A stretch of DNA of 64,000 nucleotides from Streptoverticillium olivoreticuli subsp. olivoreticuli (GTDB lineage: Bacteria; Actinomycetota; Actinomycetes; Streptomycetales; Streptomycetaceae): assembly GCF_003391135.1 (NCBI RefSeq), contig NZ_CP031455.1, forward strand, positions 7,219,501 to 7,283,500, in the 5' to 3' direction. The notes below the pieces were generated by a model. It worked only from the letters and a program-made list of their open reading frames with translations. It was not told the origin of the DNA and searched no databases. Both the position numbers and the translations under genes were made by a program. Below, piece by piece: positions 18,238-27,341 of the stretch (position 1 is its first letter; the number at the start of each line of letters is the position of its first letter).

Positions 18238-19899
18238 TCAGCCGTACGGCAGCTCCACCGGCGCCAGCTCATGGAACAGGTCACCGGGCCCCGGGTTGTC
18301 CGGATGCGTCGCACCGCCCAGATGGTTCAGCACGCCCCACACCGCGTTGAGGGCCGTGGTCACCGCGCCCTCCGCGAAGCCCGCGGTCCAGGAGACATCG
18401 TCGCCGCACAGGAAGAAACCGCGCTGCGCCTCGTCCATGCCCTCCTGTATGAACTGGGTGAACAGCCGCTGCTGATAACGATACTGACCCGGCAGGTTGG
18501 ACTTGAACGCGCCCATGAAGCGCGGCTCGGTCTCCCAGGTGACGGTCAGCGGCTCGGCGATGATGTGCGAGCGGATGCAGACGTCCGGGTAGATCTCGGC
18601 CAGCCGGGCCAGCAGCACCTCGAGCCGCTCCCGGGCGGAGAGGGTCGCGATCTTCAGCGAGTCGTCGTTCCAGGTGTACGACAGGCACATCACGCCCGGC
18701 CGGTCCGGGCCGTGGTCGAAGAGGTAGACCCCGCGCGGCATCCGGTCGGTGAGCGTCATGCTCATCACGTCCGCGCCGGTGCCCGGTGCCCGGTCCCGCC
18801 AGAACGGCCGGTCGACGAGCACGAACAGCTTGGACGCCCCCATGTAATGGGTGCGCTCCACCGCGGTCCAGCGGCCGGTGGACAGCAACGCGGGATCGCA
18901 GTCGACACGGTTGAGCAGCGCCCACACATGCGGACTGAAGACGACCGCGGGGAAGTCGCGGACCGTACCGCTCTCGTCCTCGACGCGTATGCCCTCCGGG
19001 ATGCGGCGCAGCCGGGTGACCGCGGGCCGCGCGCGGCCCTGGGCGTGCAGCGAGGCCAGCGAGGTCCCGCGCGGCCAGTGCGCGAGCTCGCGCGGCCGGT
19101 GCGTCCACAGCCCGCCCGGCACCTGCTGGGAGCCGCCTTCGATGATGAGCTGGTCGTCGTCCGCCCCGGTGAAGACGACGCGCAGGATCTCCAGCACCGA
19201 GTTGGGGAAGTCGGTGTCCCAGCCCCCGGTGCCGAAGCCGACCTGCCCGAATATCTCCCGATGGCGGAAGGACTGGAAAGCGCCGGAGGTGGCGAGAAAG
19301 CCGTAGAAGGACTGGTCGTCGAACTCCCGGACCAGCCTGTTCCACACCGCTTTCAGCGTCACCACGTCCCGCAGCCGGATGGCGTCGCGCACCGTGGAGA
19401 GCTCGGCGCGCTCCTGCAGCGCCTTCTCCCAGGCATCGGCGACCTCCTGGTAGACGGCCGGCAGCTCGGCCGGGGTGCCTGCCCGGTGCCGGACACCGTT
19501 CAGGTCGATCAGCGTGCTCGGGGTCGACGGCGCCAACGGGTTGGGAAAGGGGCGGGTGCGCAGCCCCAGCAGGTCGATGTAGTGGAACAGCGACCGCGCG
19601 GAGGCGGGAAACCGCATGGCGCCCATCTCCGCCACGTATTCCGGGTGACCGGGAAACGGAACCGAACGCATCCGCCCGCCCAATTGCTCGGCCTCGTAGA
19701 GAACCGGGCGCAGTCCCAGCCGCATGAGTTCATATGCGGCGGTCAATCCGGCCATGCCGCCGCCGACCACGGCGACTTCGGTGCCCGCAGTACCGGACGG
19801 AAGTTCACCGAGACCGGCGGGATGGCGCAGCCAATTGTCGTAGGAGAACGGAAAGTCCGGCACGAGCATTGTCGTCGGAGCCGTAGTGGCTGACGTCAT
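18238..19899 (-). CDS. FAD-dependent L-arginine/L-lysine 2-monooxygenase
   Basis: A flavin amine oxidase-family enzyme of 553 residues, the length of lysine 2-monooxygenase and arginine 2-monooxygenase. A dinucleotide-binding GGGMAGL near residues 37-43 is followed by an acidic residue (YEAEQLGGR), then EMGAMRFP, FGTGGWDTDFPN, a WTAVERTHY segment and the C-terminal FAD contact DDVSWTAGFAEGA. These enzymes oxidatively decarboxylate the amino acid to the amide one carbon shorter: 4-guanidinobutyramide from arginine, 5-aminovaleramide from lysine. ATG 19899 has GAGAGG upstream; a TTG at 19914 is less likely. Neighbouring ligase and acyltransferase genes support a polyketide starter role, as known for 4-guanidinobutyryl- and 4-aminobutyryl-primed polyketides. 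Arginine is preferred from context, but the residues that separate Arg from Lys specificity were not resolved. A tryptophan 2-monooxygenase is less likely. Confidence 0.9.
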   Translation of the reverse strand: MTSATTAPTTMLVPDFPFSYDNWLRHPAGLGELPSGTAGTEVAVVGGGMAGLTAAYELMRLGLRPVLYEAEQLGGRMRSVPFPGHPEYVAEMGAMRFPASARSLFHYIDLLGLRTRPFPNPLAPSTPSTLIDLNGVRHRAGTPAELPAVYQEVADAWEKALQERAELSTVRDAIRLRDVVTLKAVWNRLVREFDDQSFYGFLATSGAFQSFRHREIFGQVGFGTGGWDTDFPNSVLEILRVVFTGADDDQLIIEGGSQQVPGGLWTHRPRELAHWPRGTSLASLHAQGRARPAVTRLRRIPEGIRVEDESGTVRDFPAVVFSPHVWALLNRVDCDPALLSTGRWTAVERTHYMGASKLFVLVDRPFWRDRAPGTGADVMSMTLTDRMPRGVYLFDHGPDRPGVMCLSYTWNDDSLKIATLSARERLEVLLARLAEIYPDVCIRSHIIAEPLTVTWETEPRFMGAFKSNLPGQYRYQQRLFTQFIQEGMDEAQRGFFLCGDDVSWTAGFAEGAVTTALNAVWGVLNHLGGATHPDNPGPGDLFHELAPVELPYG

Positions 19900-19960
19900 A
19901 GGGAAACCTCTCAAGGGCGTGCCGACGGCAACCCGACGCTATTCACGCGGTGGTTGGTGC

Positions 19961-19974
19961 GACAACCCCTATTC
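19961..19974 (-). promoter_or_regulatory. GAATAGGGGTTGTC element upstream of the monooxygenase
   Basis: Read on the minus strand, this 14-mer sits about 60-75 bp before the monooxygenase start. It matches GATAGGGGTTGTG at 15774-15786 in the divergent acyltransferase/thioesterase-like promoter. Sharing between two cluster promoters suggests a common regulator, with the adjacent LAL protein as the obvious candidate; this is inference. Confidence 0.45.
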
Positions 19975-20000
19975 ACCCTTGTTGACGCCCCGTTGCGGGG

Positions 20001-22844
20001 TCACGCGGTATGTGCCACATCCCAGCCGAGACTGGTCGGGAGATCCTGCCGGTGACTGATATTGATCTTCCGGTAGACGCGGGTGAGGTGCTGTTCCACG
20101 GTGCTGACCGTGATGAACAGCTTGGCCGCGATCTCGCGGTTGGTGTATCCGGAGGCGGCCAGCGCCGCCACCCGCCGCTCGGCGTCGGAGAGTGCCGCGA
20201 ACGCGGCCGCGGCCTCGCCGTCCGCGGGCCCGGCCGCCGCGCCCGCCGTCGTCGCACGGCCCGGAGGGCGCTGCAACGAGCGGGAGAGCTCCTTCGCACC
20301 GCAGCCGTCCGCCAGTCGCCAGGCCCGGCGGGTCATCAGCCAGCTCTTGTCCGGGTCGCCGAGCTGCTTGTGCGCCCGGGCCAACTGGGCCATCGCCCGC
20401 GCCATCCCGTACCAGCTGTCGCTGCGCCGCAGCAGGTCCAGGGACTGCTGCAGCAGCGCGGGCTGCTCGGCGACCGGCCGGGTCGCGGCCAGCACGCGCA
20501 GCGCCGAGCCGCGCGTGCGGGGCAGCGAGGAGGGCGCCAGGTCGAGCTGCTCCTGTGCCAGGCGCGCGGCCTCCTCACGGTTGCCGAGCGCCAGCCAGGT
20601 CTCGGCCATGCCCAGCCGCCAGGGCAGCACGGAGGGGGAGTCCAGGTCCCAGGCGGCCATCTTCTCCCCGCAGCCGCGCAGGTCGGCGAGGGCGGCCTGG
20701 TGGCGGCCGGTGGCCAGCTGGTGCATGCCACGGGCGTAGAGGTAGTGCAGCCCGAACCGGGTCCGGAACAGTGCCTCCGGCACCGGGCGGGCCAGCAGCT
20801 CGCCGGCCGCGTCGTGGTCGCCCATCGCGGTGTGCGCGTTGACCAGCACCGCCACGGGCATGCCGACGACCACGCCCCAGCCGCGCATCGGCAGCTGCTC
20901 CAGGGCGCACTCCCCGTGCCGCACCGCGTCGGTCAACCGGCCGCCGCGCAGCGCGATCTGACCACGGATGGCACTGAAGCCGGCCGACCACGCCTGGGTG
21001 GAGCAGCGCGCCGCCTCCACCAGCACCCGGTCGCACCACGTGGCGGCCGTGCCGAGACGGTCCGCGTAGATCAGCGTCCGCAGCGCGGCGCGCAGCGCGT
21101 ACGCGGTCCCCTCACTCAGCCGAGTGCTGCCCAGCACCTGCTCGGCGTCCCGTACGGAGTCCTGTACGGCCTCGTCGTCGGCGCTGTCCTTCAGCACGCC
21201 CCGCAGGGCGGTGAGCGCGGCGATGCCGGGGCCTTCGGCGGTGGTGCCGTCCGGTGTCCCGGCGGCCCGGTCCGGGCGGCGGGCGGCGCCCCACGCCTCC
21301 TGGAACCTCCGCAGCTCGGGGGAGTCGGGGTAGGCGCAGGACAACGCGAGGCCGATGGCGCGCAGTTCCCCGTCGAGCTCGGAGCCCGGGGTCTCCGCCA
21401 GCGTGCTGCTGACCCGCCCGATGGCGGCGGCCGCGTCGTCCAGCGAGCCGATCCGCATGAGCCCGAGGGCCACCCGCAGGGCGTGCCGGGGCGGCAGCAG
21501 CCCCTCGCGGGCCGGCGCCGCCAGCGGCTGCAGCCGCTGGACCTGGGTCAGTGGCTTGACCCGCCACAGCGCGTCGGCCAGCGTCGCCTGGATGATGAGC
21601 GACTCCCGCTCGTCGGCGCAGTGACTCCTGGCCAGTTGCAGACAGCGCACGGCGAACTCGGCACGGTCCTCGGCGAGCGCCAACAGGGCCGCGTCCCGCA
21701 GCACCCGCGGCACCCAGTCCTCGTCCGGCGCCGCCGCCTCGTGGCTGAGCAGCTGCCGCGCCACCTCGGTGGGCCCGGCGTCCTGCTCGTGCAACAGCCG
21801 GGCCGCCCGGCGGCGCAGCAGGCCGAGCTCCTCGTGGGGCAGGTCGTCCAGCAGCATCGCCCGGACCTCGTCACGCCGGAACCGGGTGTCCTGGAGGAGG
21901 CCCACCTCGCCGAGCGCGGCGACGGACTGCGCCACGACGCCCTCCTCGATCCCGACCAGACCGCTCAGCAAGGGGAGGGAGTCGGCGTCGCCCAGGAGCG
22001 CGATGCCACGGGCGGTCCGCAGGTGGTCCGTGTCGCCGTAGCGGTGCACCCAGGACAGCACCGCTTGGTGGAAGAACTCCCCGACCACCGGGGTGTCGGC
22101 GGCGTCCTGCTGCTCGCCCGCATCCTGCCCGCGAGCGGGCAGGGCGAGGCGGTCCTCCAGCAGGCCGCGCAGCAGGAGCGGGTTGCCGCCGGTGGCGGCG
22201 TGGAAGGCGGCGGCGTGCCGCTGCGCGTCGCGCGCGCCCAACTCCTCGGTCAGCAGCCGGGCGACACCCGCGACGCTGAGCGGGCCCACCCGCACCTGGC
22301 AGGTGTCCGGCCGCTGGAGCAGCTCGAGCAGCGCGGAAGAGGTGGTGGAGTCGGCGGAGCCGGTCCGCGGGCAGCACGTGACGATCGTGGACAGCGCGGT
22401 GTCGCGGCAGTGGCGGACGGCGTACTCCAGGCACTGCAGCGACTGCGGGTCGGCGTACTGCGCGTCGTCGACGACGATCAGCAACGGGCCGGCGGCGGTC
22501 AGCTCGGCGAGAGCGCGCTGGAAGCCCTGGAGCACATCGGGCCCCACCTGCCCCGGCCCTCCGAGCCCGGCCCGCGGGTCGAGCTCCGGCCCGAGCAGCC
22601 GCGGGGGCACTCCGCGCAGCAGCTGCTCGAGCACCGCGTACGGGAACTCCTGCTCCGAGGAGCTCGCCACGGCGCTCAGCAGCCGGATGCCCTTCGCGAC
22701 GGCGATGTCCGACACCTTGTTGAGCAGCTCGGTCTTTCCCGAGGCCACGACGCCGCTGATGACGCCGACCCCGCCGCTTTCGCCGACTCCTCCGGCGAAG
22801 AGCTGCGTGAGCCTGGTTATCTCCTCGTCGCGCTCCACCAACAC
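20001..22844 (-). CDS. LAL-type LuxR-family transcriptional regulator
   Basis: A large ATP-binding LuxR regulator of 947 residues from GTG 22844, chosen because AAGGAG lies 8 bases upstream; the open frame continues 160 codons further but without family character. The N-terminal Walker A motif is VVASGKT near residue 29, and Walker B is LLIVVDDAQ near 115. A long TPR-like helical middle follows, and the C-terminus is a LuxR helix-turn-helix (LSDAERRVAALAASGYTNREI, then STVEQHL). LAL proteins are pathway-specific activators of macrolide and polyene clusters. It is divergent from the sulfotransferase and upstream of the monooxygenase. It probably controls region A; control of the antimycin genes is possible, since a polyene-cluster LuxR protein (FscRI, of the PAS-LuxR class) activates antimycin genes in S. 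albus, but there is no direct sign of it here. Confidence 0.92.
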   Translation of the reverse strand: MLVERDEEITRLTQLFAGGVGESGGVGVISGVVASGKTELLNKVSDIAVAKGIRLLSAVASSSEQEFPYAVLEQLLRGVPPRLLGPELDPRAGLGGPGQVGPDVLQGFQRALAELTAAGPLLIVVDDAQYADPQSLQCLEYAVRHCRDTALSTIVTCCPRTGSADSTTSSALLELLQRPDTCQVRVGPLSVAGVARLLTEELGARDAQRHAAAFHAATGGNPLLLRGLLEDRLALPARGQDAGEQQDAADTPVVGEFFHQAVLSWVHRYGDTDHLRTARGIALLGDADSLPLLSGLVGIEEGVVAQSVAALGEVGLLQDTRFRRDEVRAMLLDDLPHEELGLLRRRAARLLHEQDAGPTEVARQLLSHEAAAPDEDWVPRVLRDAALLALAEDRAEFAVRCLQLARSHCADERESLIIQATLADALWRVKPLTQVQRLQPLAAPAREGLLPPRHALRVALGLMRIGSLDDAAAAIGRVSSTLAETPGSELDGELRAIGLALSCAYPDSPELRRFQEAWGAARRPDRAAGTPDGTTAEGPGIAALTALRGVLKDSADDEAVQDSVRDAEQVLGSTRLSEGTAYALRAALRTLIYADRLGTAATWCDRVLVEAARCSTQAWSAGFSAIRGQIALRGGRLTDAVRHGECALEQLPMRGWGVVVGMPVAVLVNAHTAMGDHDAAGELLARPVPEALFRTRFGLHYLYARGMHQLATGRHQAALADLRGCGEKMAAWDLDSPSVLPWRLGMAETWLALGNREEAARLAQEQLDLAPSSLPRTRGSALRVLAATRPVAEQPALLQQSLDLLRRSDSWYGMARAMAQLARAHKQLGDPDKSWLMTRRAWRLADGCGAKELSRSLQRPPGRATTAGAAAGPADGEAAAAFAALSDAERRVAALAASGYTNREIAAKLFITVSTVEQHLTRVYRKINISHRQDLPTSLGWDVAHTA

Positions 22845-23436
22845 CTGTATGAACTCCTTACCCCGATAGGACTTTCCGGGGTGGTGAAAGCACCTCGCAC
22901 GCTTTACGCAATCCATACGTCCACGGAAACCGGGGCCGAAGAATGCGGTGCTCCCCGTACAGAAAAATTCCCCCGCGCGGGAGCCCCCCGGCTCCTGCCC
23001 ATTCTTGAGCTGTGTGCGACAGTAAGGACACTCTGGGTCAGAGTGTCGGCCTCCAGCAGGACATGGGGCGCTCCGTGTCATTGGGCCCGTTGTCCCGAGG
23101 AGTGAGTGCAACTGTAGCAGTGTCCGGGGATCTTGACGTAACGCCGAGGTCTGAAGTAACGGCGAAGGCGGTCGCCGGAACGTGTGCCGGGTCACCCGGG
23201 CCGGACGGCGGCTATTCCTTGATGACCTCAAATCTTTCCCGCATCGGCCGCGAGCGAAAAGGTTGCACTCCGGCCGGGAGATGTCGGCCACGTCATTGGC
23301 TGCGCCATGCATGAGTTTGATCAAACCTTACCCGGGGCTTCACGTCTTCTATTACCGTGGTGTCAATGCCGAATGGGCCGCGGCAGCACCGTCGCCGCGG
23401 ACCTTTGGCCTCGCATACAAAAGGAAGGAAGTCAGC
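22845..23436. promoter_or_regulatory. 592-bp divergent intergenic region
   Basis: This stretch separates the LAL regulator from the sulfotransferase and should hold both promoters. It is less GC-rich than the genes, especially near 23290-23430. The open frames crossing it (for example 23012-23314) show no family character or good ribosome site. I see no TAGGGG element and no convincing promoter boxes. Confidence 0.5.
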
Positions 23437-24486
23437 GTGCACACCGATAAGTTGACCTTTGTCGTCGGCACCGGGCGCTGCGGGTCGACGGCGCTGTCCG
23501 CGGTGGTGAATCTGCACCCGGACGTGCTCAGCCTCAATGAGTTGTTCGCCAGTGTCTCCGACCCCGCGGTGCTTACCGAAGAGTCGCTGAGCGGGCCGGA
23601 GTTCTGGGGCTTCCTGACCCGGCCGAACCGGGTCAGCGACAACATGATCCGCAACGGTGCCCCGCCGTCGGAGTTCCTCTACAACCGCCACCCGGAGTGG
23701 CGCTACTCCGCCGGGACCACCGGCATACCCGCCATCAGCATGATGGTTCTCCCGCACCTGACCGACGACCCCGACGGGCTGCTCGACGAGCTGGAGCCCG
23801 AGGTCAACTCCTGGCCTTCGCGTCCCGCGCCGCTCCAGTGGCAGGCGCTGTTCGCCACCCTGGCCGCGCGCTTCGGCGGGCCGGGCGCCGTCGTCGAGCG
23901 CTCCGGGCTGTCCCTCGGCCGTGTGCCTCAGCTGCGTGCCCTCTTCCCGCAGGCGCGCTTCGTGCACCTGTTCCGCAACGGCCCCGACTGCGCGCTCTCC
24001 ATGAGCCGCCACATCGCCTTCCGGATGCTCCCGATGCTGTGGGAGATGGCCCAGCGCTGCGGCCTGGAGTCCCCGTACGAGCTGACCCCGGAGCATGCCG
24101 CCCAACTGCCGCCGGACCTGGCTCCGCTGCTGACCGAGCACTACGACCCGGCCCTCGTCCTGGACCGGCCCATCCCGCTCGCCGCGTTCGGCGCGATGTG
24201 GTCGCAGTGGATCGTCGACGGGGTGCGGCAGCTGGAGGAACTCCCGGCCGGCATCCGCACCGCGCTGTCGTACGAGCGGCTCCTGGAGGAGCCGCGGAAG
24301 GAGCTGACCCGGCTGGCGGAGTTCATCGGCGTCGAGGCCCGCCCGGACTGGCTGGACGCCGCGACCGCCCTGCTGAACGGCGACGGCCGCCGCGGCTCCG
24401 CGCTCACGCTGCCTCCTGCGGAGCTCGACGCGCTGCGCGAGTCCTGTACCGCCGGCACCGAGGCCCTGGCGGGCCAGGGGATGTAG
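23437..24486 (+). CDS. PAPS-dependent sulfotransferase
   Basis: A 349-residue cytosolic sulfotransferase. The 5'-phosphosulfate loop is FVVGTGRCGST near residues 7-17, and the 3'-phosphate-binding motif is VHLFRNGPDCALSMSRH near 180. It transfers sulfate from PAPS to a hydroxyl or amine. GTG 23437 is chosen because AAGGAAGGAA lies directly upstream; the longer open frame from 23182 has no ribosome site and no family match. Its place beside the LAL regulator and starter genes suggests that it sulfates the polyketide, as in the sulfate-bearing guanidino polyenes clethramycin and mediomycin. That assignment rests on gene content, not on substrate residues. Confidence 0.85.
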   Translation: MHTDKLTFVVGTGRCGSTALSAVVNLHPDVLSLNELFASVSDPAVLTEESLSGPEFWGFLTRPNRVSDNMIRNGAPPSEFLYNRHPEWRYSAGTTGIPAISMMVLPHLTDDPDGLLDELEPEVNSWPSRPAPLQWQALFATLAARFGGPGAVVERSGLSLGRVPQLRALFPQARFVHLFRNGPDCALSMSRHIAFRMLPMLWEMAQRCGLESPYELTPEHAAQLPPDLAPLLTEHYDPALVLDRPIPLAAFGAMWSQWIVDGVRQLEELPAGIRTALSYERLLEEPRKELTRLAEFIGVEARPDWLDAATALLNGDGRRGSALTLPPAELDALRESCTAGTEALAGQGM

Positions 24487-24646
24487 CGATCGGCCGCAGG
24501 GCCCGCGCACGGCGGCATGCAGGCCCTGCAGCAGTTCGGCAGTCCGGCGGCGGGGAGGTGGACCGTTTCTCCACAGGCATACGCATGTTCGATCGCGATG
24601 CGCTTATCGTCTGTGCTCCCTCCGTTACGCACAGAGAGCGGATCCC

Positions 24647-25237
24647 ATGGACACCTCATCGCGCATCGCCGCCCAACTCGTCCTCGACCTCGTCGCCATG
24701 TGCCTGCTGACCTTCGCGATCTACTATCCGCGCCACCGGCGCCGCGACCTCGTACCGGCCTATCTCGCCCTGAACGCCGGGTTGTTCACCGTCGTCGCGG
24801 CCTTGGCCGCGGTGAGCGGCAAGGGCGGGGCCGCGCTCGGGTTCGGGATGTTCGGGGTGCTGTCGATCGTCAGGCTCCGGTCCGACGCGGTGCAGCAGGA
24901 AGAGGTCGCGTACTACTTCACGACGCTCGTGCTCGGTCTCGTCTGCGGGCTGCCGCATCTGGCGTTCTCCTTGAAGGCGGGGCTGAGTGCCGTGTTGCTC
25001 CTCGTCGTCTGGGCCGCCGACAGCCCGCGGCTCCTGGCCGGTTCACGGCGTTCCGTCGTCACGCTCGACGCCGTGCACAGCGACCCCGCGGCCCTGCGGG
25101 CCGACCTCGCCCGGCGCCTGGGCGAGCCGCTGCACTGGACCGTCATGGAGGTCGACTACGTCCGTGACCTGACGGTCGTCGACGTCCGCTACCGCGAGCC
25201 CGCGCGTCTGGCGGCACCCGTCTGGGAGTCGGTGTGA
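24647..25237 (+). CDS. DUF4956-family membrane protein
   Basis: A 196-residue protein with about four hydrophobic segments in its first 130 residues (near 10-25, 45-62, 90-105 and 115-130) and a soluble C-terminal part. The pattern GFGMFGVLSIVRLRSD is typical of DUF4956. The function of the family is unknown; it usually sits next to a VTC-domain gene, as here, where the stop overlaps the next start by 4 bp (GTGTGA). Start ATG 24647 with AGAGAGCGG upstream. It is probably outside both biosynthetic clusters. Confidence 0.82.
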   Translation: MDTSSRIAAQLVLDLVAMCLLTFAIYYPRHRRRDLVPAYLALNAGLFTVVAALAAVSGKGGAALGFGMFGVLSIVRLRSDAVQQEEVAYYFTTLVLGLVCGLPHLAFSLKAGLSAVLLLVVWAADSPRLLAGSRRSVVTLDAVHSDPAALRADLARRLGEPLHWTVMEVDYVRDLTVVDVRYREPARLAAPVWESV

Positions 25238-26094
25238 GCCCGGGGGCCGTACGGGCCGTCACCGAGGCCGCCCACGCAGCGCAACCCGTCTCGCTCGCCG
25301 AGGTCAACGCGCGGGCCGAGCTGCTCGCGCGCTTCGACCGCAGCTATCTCGTCCCCGCTGCGGTGTTCCTGCGGATGGCCGGACGGCTGACCGACCCGCA
25401 CCGGCCCGGCGGCCCCTTCCGGGCACTGACCATCGACGGCAGACGCGCCTTCCGCTACCACTCCGTCTACTACGACACCCCCCGGCTGCGCTCCTTCCAC
25501 GACCACCGCCAGGGCCGACGGCTCCGCTTCAAGATCCGCGAACGCGTCTACCAGGACACCGGAGAGCGACAGTTCGAGATCAAACTCAAAGGCGCCCGCG
25601 GCGACACCGTCAAACACCGCCGCCCCCTCACCGGCACCACCACCCCACTCGACACCCCCTGCCACACCTTCCTCACCCAGACCCTCCACCACGCCTACGG
25701 CATCGACCCACCCACCGCACTGCACCCCTCCCTCAGCACCGACTACCTCCGCGCCACCCTCGTCGCCGACGGCGAACGCATCACCTGCGACGCAGGCCTG
25801 ACCTGCAACGACCTCCACACGCACCGAACAGCCCACTGCGACACAGAACTTGTCCTGGTCGAAACCAAGACGACAGGACACCTCACCGAAGCCGACCGAC
25901 TGCTGCACGCGTACGGCATCCGACCGGCCGTCTTCACCAAATACTGCAGCTCATTCGCATGGTTGCGCCCCGGCCTGCCCGGCAACCGCTGGCGCCGAAA
26001 CGCACACCACGCGTTCGGTCCCGGCAAGGGAAATGACGTCAGGTCACCGTCGTCCGGCGCTGGAACCGTTCGTCACGGTGCTCTGCGGACGTGA
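25234..26094 (+). CDS. VTC-domain protein (polyphosphate polymerase-like)
   Basis: This 286-residue protein matches the VTC catalytic tunnel-domain pattern: RFDRSYLVP near 31, YDT near 83, an RLRFKIRERVY strand near 98 and FEIKLKG near 115, giving the alternating basic residues that bind phosphate. VTC domains make polyphosphate in eukaryotes; the bacterial copies paired with DUF4956 have no settled role. It starts at GTG 25234, overlapping the DUF4956 stop. Its last 56 bp overlap the 3' end of the convergent antP, and the final residues look nonconserved, so the frame may have been extended when the antimycin cluster arrived beside it (inference). Confidence 0.82.
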   Translation: MSPGAVRAVTEAAHAAQPVSLAEVNARAELLARFDRSYLVPAAVFLRMAGRLTDPHRPGGPFRALTIDGRRAFRYHSVYYDTPRLRSFHDHRQGRRLRFKIRERVYQDTGERQFEIKLKGARGDTVKHRRPLTGTTTPLDTPCHTFLTQTLHHAYGIDPPTALHPSLSTDYLRATLVADGERITCDAGLTCNDLHTHRTAHCDTELVLVETKTTGHLTEADRLLHAYGIRPAVFTKYCSSFAWLRPGLPGNRWRRNAHHAFGPGKGNDVRSPSSGAGTVRHGALRT

Positions 26095-27301
26095 TGACCT
26101 CGGCCAACTTCCGTGTCGCGGAAAGGACGTCCTCATGGGTGATGTAGAGCGCGTTGACGCCGAAGCGCAACATGTCCGGAGCGCGCATGTCGCCGATGAC
26201 GCCACGGGCGGCGAGGGCCCGCACCAGCGCGTACGCGTCGGGGTGGCGCAGGGTGACCTGACTGCCGCGGCGCTCCGGCGCGCGCGGGGTGACCGCGGTG
26301 AAGCCGAGGCCGTCCAGGAGGGCGTCCGCGCAGTCCAGGAAGAAGCCCGTCAGGGACAGGCTCTTGGCGCGGACCTGCTCCATGGACACGCCGTCGAAGG
26401 CCGTGAGCGCCGCCTCCAGGGCCAGCATGGAAAGGATCGGCGGGGTGCCGATGCGGCCCCGGCCGACGCCCTCGGCCGGGGCGTAGTCGCCGCTCAGCCC
26501 GAACGGTTCGACGTGCCCGTTCCAGCCCGTGATCGGCTGGTCGAACGCCGCCTGGTGGCGCTCGGCGACATAGAGGAACGCCGGGGCGCCCGGGCCGCCG
26601 GACAGGTACTTGTAGCCGCAGCCCACGGCCAGGTCGACGCCCAGCTCGTCCAGCCCGACCGGGAGCGCGCCCGCCGCGTGACACAGGTCCCACAGCATCA
26701 GCCCACCGGCCCGCTGCACGGCCCGGGTCGTCGCGGCCATGTCGTACAGCTCGCCCGTGCGGTAGTCCACCGGCGAATAGCCGGCGACCGCGACCCGCTC
26801 GCCCTCCTCCGCGAGGAAGCGCGGCAGTCCGGCCGGCGGCACCCGGCGTACCTCCAGGCCGAACAGGCGGGCCACCGAGTCGGCGATGTACTGGTCGGTG
26901 GGGAAGTGCCCCGGGTCCGTCAGCAGCAGCGGACGGCCGGGCCGCAACCGGACCGCCGCGGAAAGGGCGTTGAACAGCTGGACGCTCGTGGAGTCACCGG
27001 CCAGCGTCTGCCCCGGCGCCGCGCCCACCAGCCGCCCGACCGCGTCCCCGACCCGCAGGGGCGCGTCCCACCAGGAGTTGTCGTTCCACGACCGGATCAG
27101 GTCCGTGCCCCACTGCCGGTGCACGGCGTCCGCCATGGCGGGAGGCACCGCGGCGGGCAGCGCGCCGAGGGAGTTGCCGTCCAGATAGACGACCCCCTCC
27201 GGCAGCAGGAACCGCTCCCGCACGGCGGCCAGCGGGTCGGCGGCGTCGAGCGAGGCCGCGCGGGCCGCCAGGGCATCGGGGGCGGGGGAGGTGGTGCTCA
27301 C
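26039..27301 (-). CDS. antP: Kynureninase (AntP)
   Basis: A PLP-dependent fold-type I enzyme of 420 residues that cleaves kynurenine to anthranilate and alanine. Family features in order are YLDGNSLGALP near 38, a WNDNSWWDAP segment, SVQLFN, DPGHFPTDQYI, the Asp and His of LWDLCHAAG, and GCGYKYLSGGPGAPAF carrying the PLP lysine. GTG 27301 is preferred over TTG 27304 because AAGGA precedes it. It lies 40 bp behind antO, last in the leftward operon. Kynureninase marks the long form of antimycin clusters, where it supplies anthranilate for the 3-formamidosalicylate unit. Primary tryptophan catabolism is the alternative role, but position and partners favour antimycin. Confidence 0.93.
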   Translation of the reverse strand: MSTTSPAPDALAARAASLDAADPLAAVRERFLLPEGVVYLDGNSLGALPAAVPPAMADAVHRQWGTDLIRSWNDNSWWDAPLRVGDAVGRLVGAAPGQTLAGDSTSVQLFNALSAAVRLRPGRPLLLTDPGHFPTDQYIADSVARLFGLEVRRVPPAGLPRFLAEEGERVAVAGYSPVDYRTGELYDMAATTRAVQRAGGLMLWDLCHAAGALPVGLDELGVDLAVGCGYKYLSGGPGAPAFLYVAERHQAAFDQPITGWNGHVEPFGLSGDYAPAEGVGRGRIGTPPILSMLALEAALTAFDGVSMEQVRAKSLSLTGFFLDCADALLDGLGFTAVTPRAPERRGSQVTLRHPDAYALVRALAARGVIGDMRAPDMLRFGVNALYITHEDVLSATRKLAEVITSAEHRDERFQRRTTVT

Positions 27302-27341
27302 CAAGTGATCCTTGTTCTCCGGGAGTTGTGGGACGGTGCGG

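Noticed and set aside
18238..19899. Tryptophan 2-monooxygenase (auxin-type) for the flavin enzyme
   Set aside because: Length and the EMGAMRFP and FGTGGWDTDFPN segments fit lysine/arginine 2-monooxygenase better, and the cluster context asks for a starter acid.
23012..23314. 100-codon frame in the LAL/sulfotransferase spacer
   Set aside because: Codon use is unlike the neighbouring genes, there is no ribosome site and no similarity was recognised.
24647..26094. DUF4956 and VTC genes as part of either biosynthetic cluster
   Set aside because: They form their usual conserved pair, and nothing in antimycin or polyketide biosynthesis needs them.
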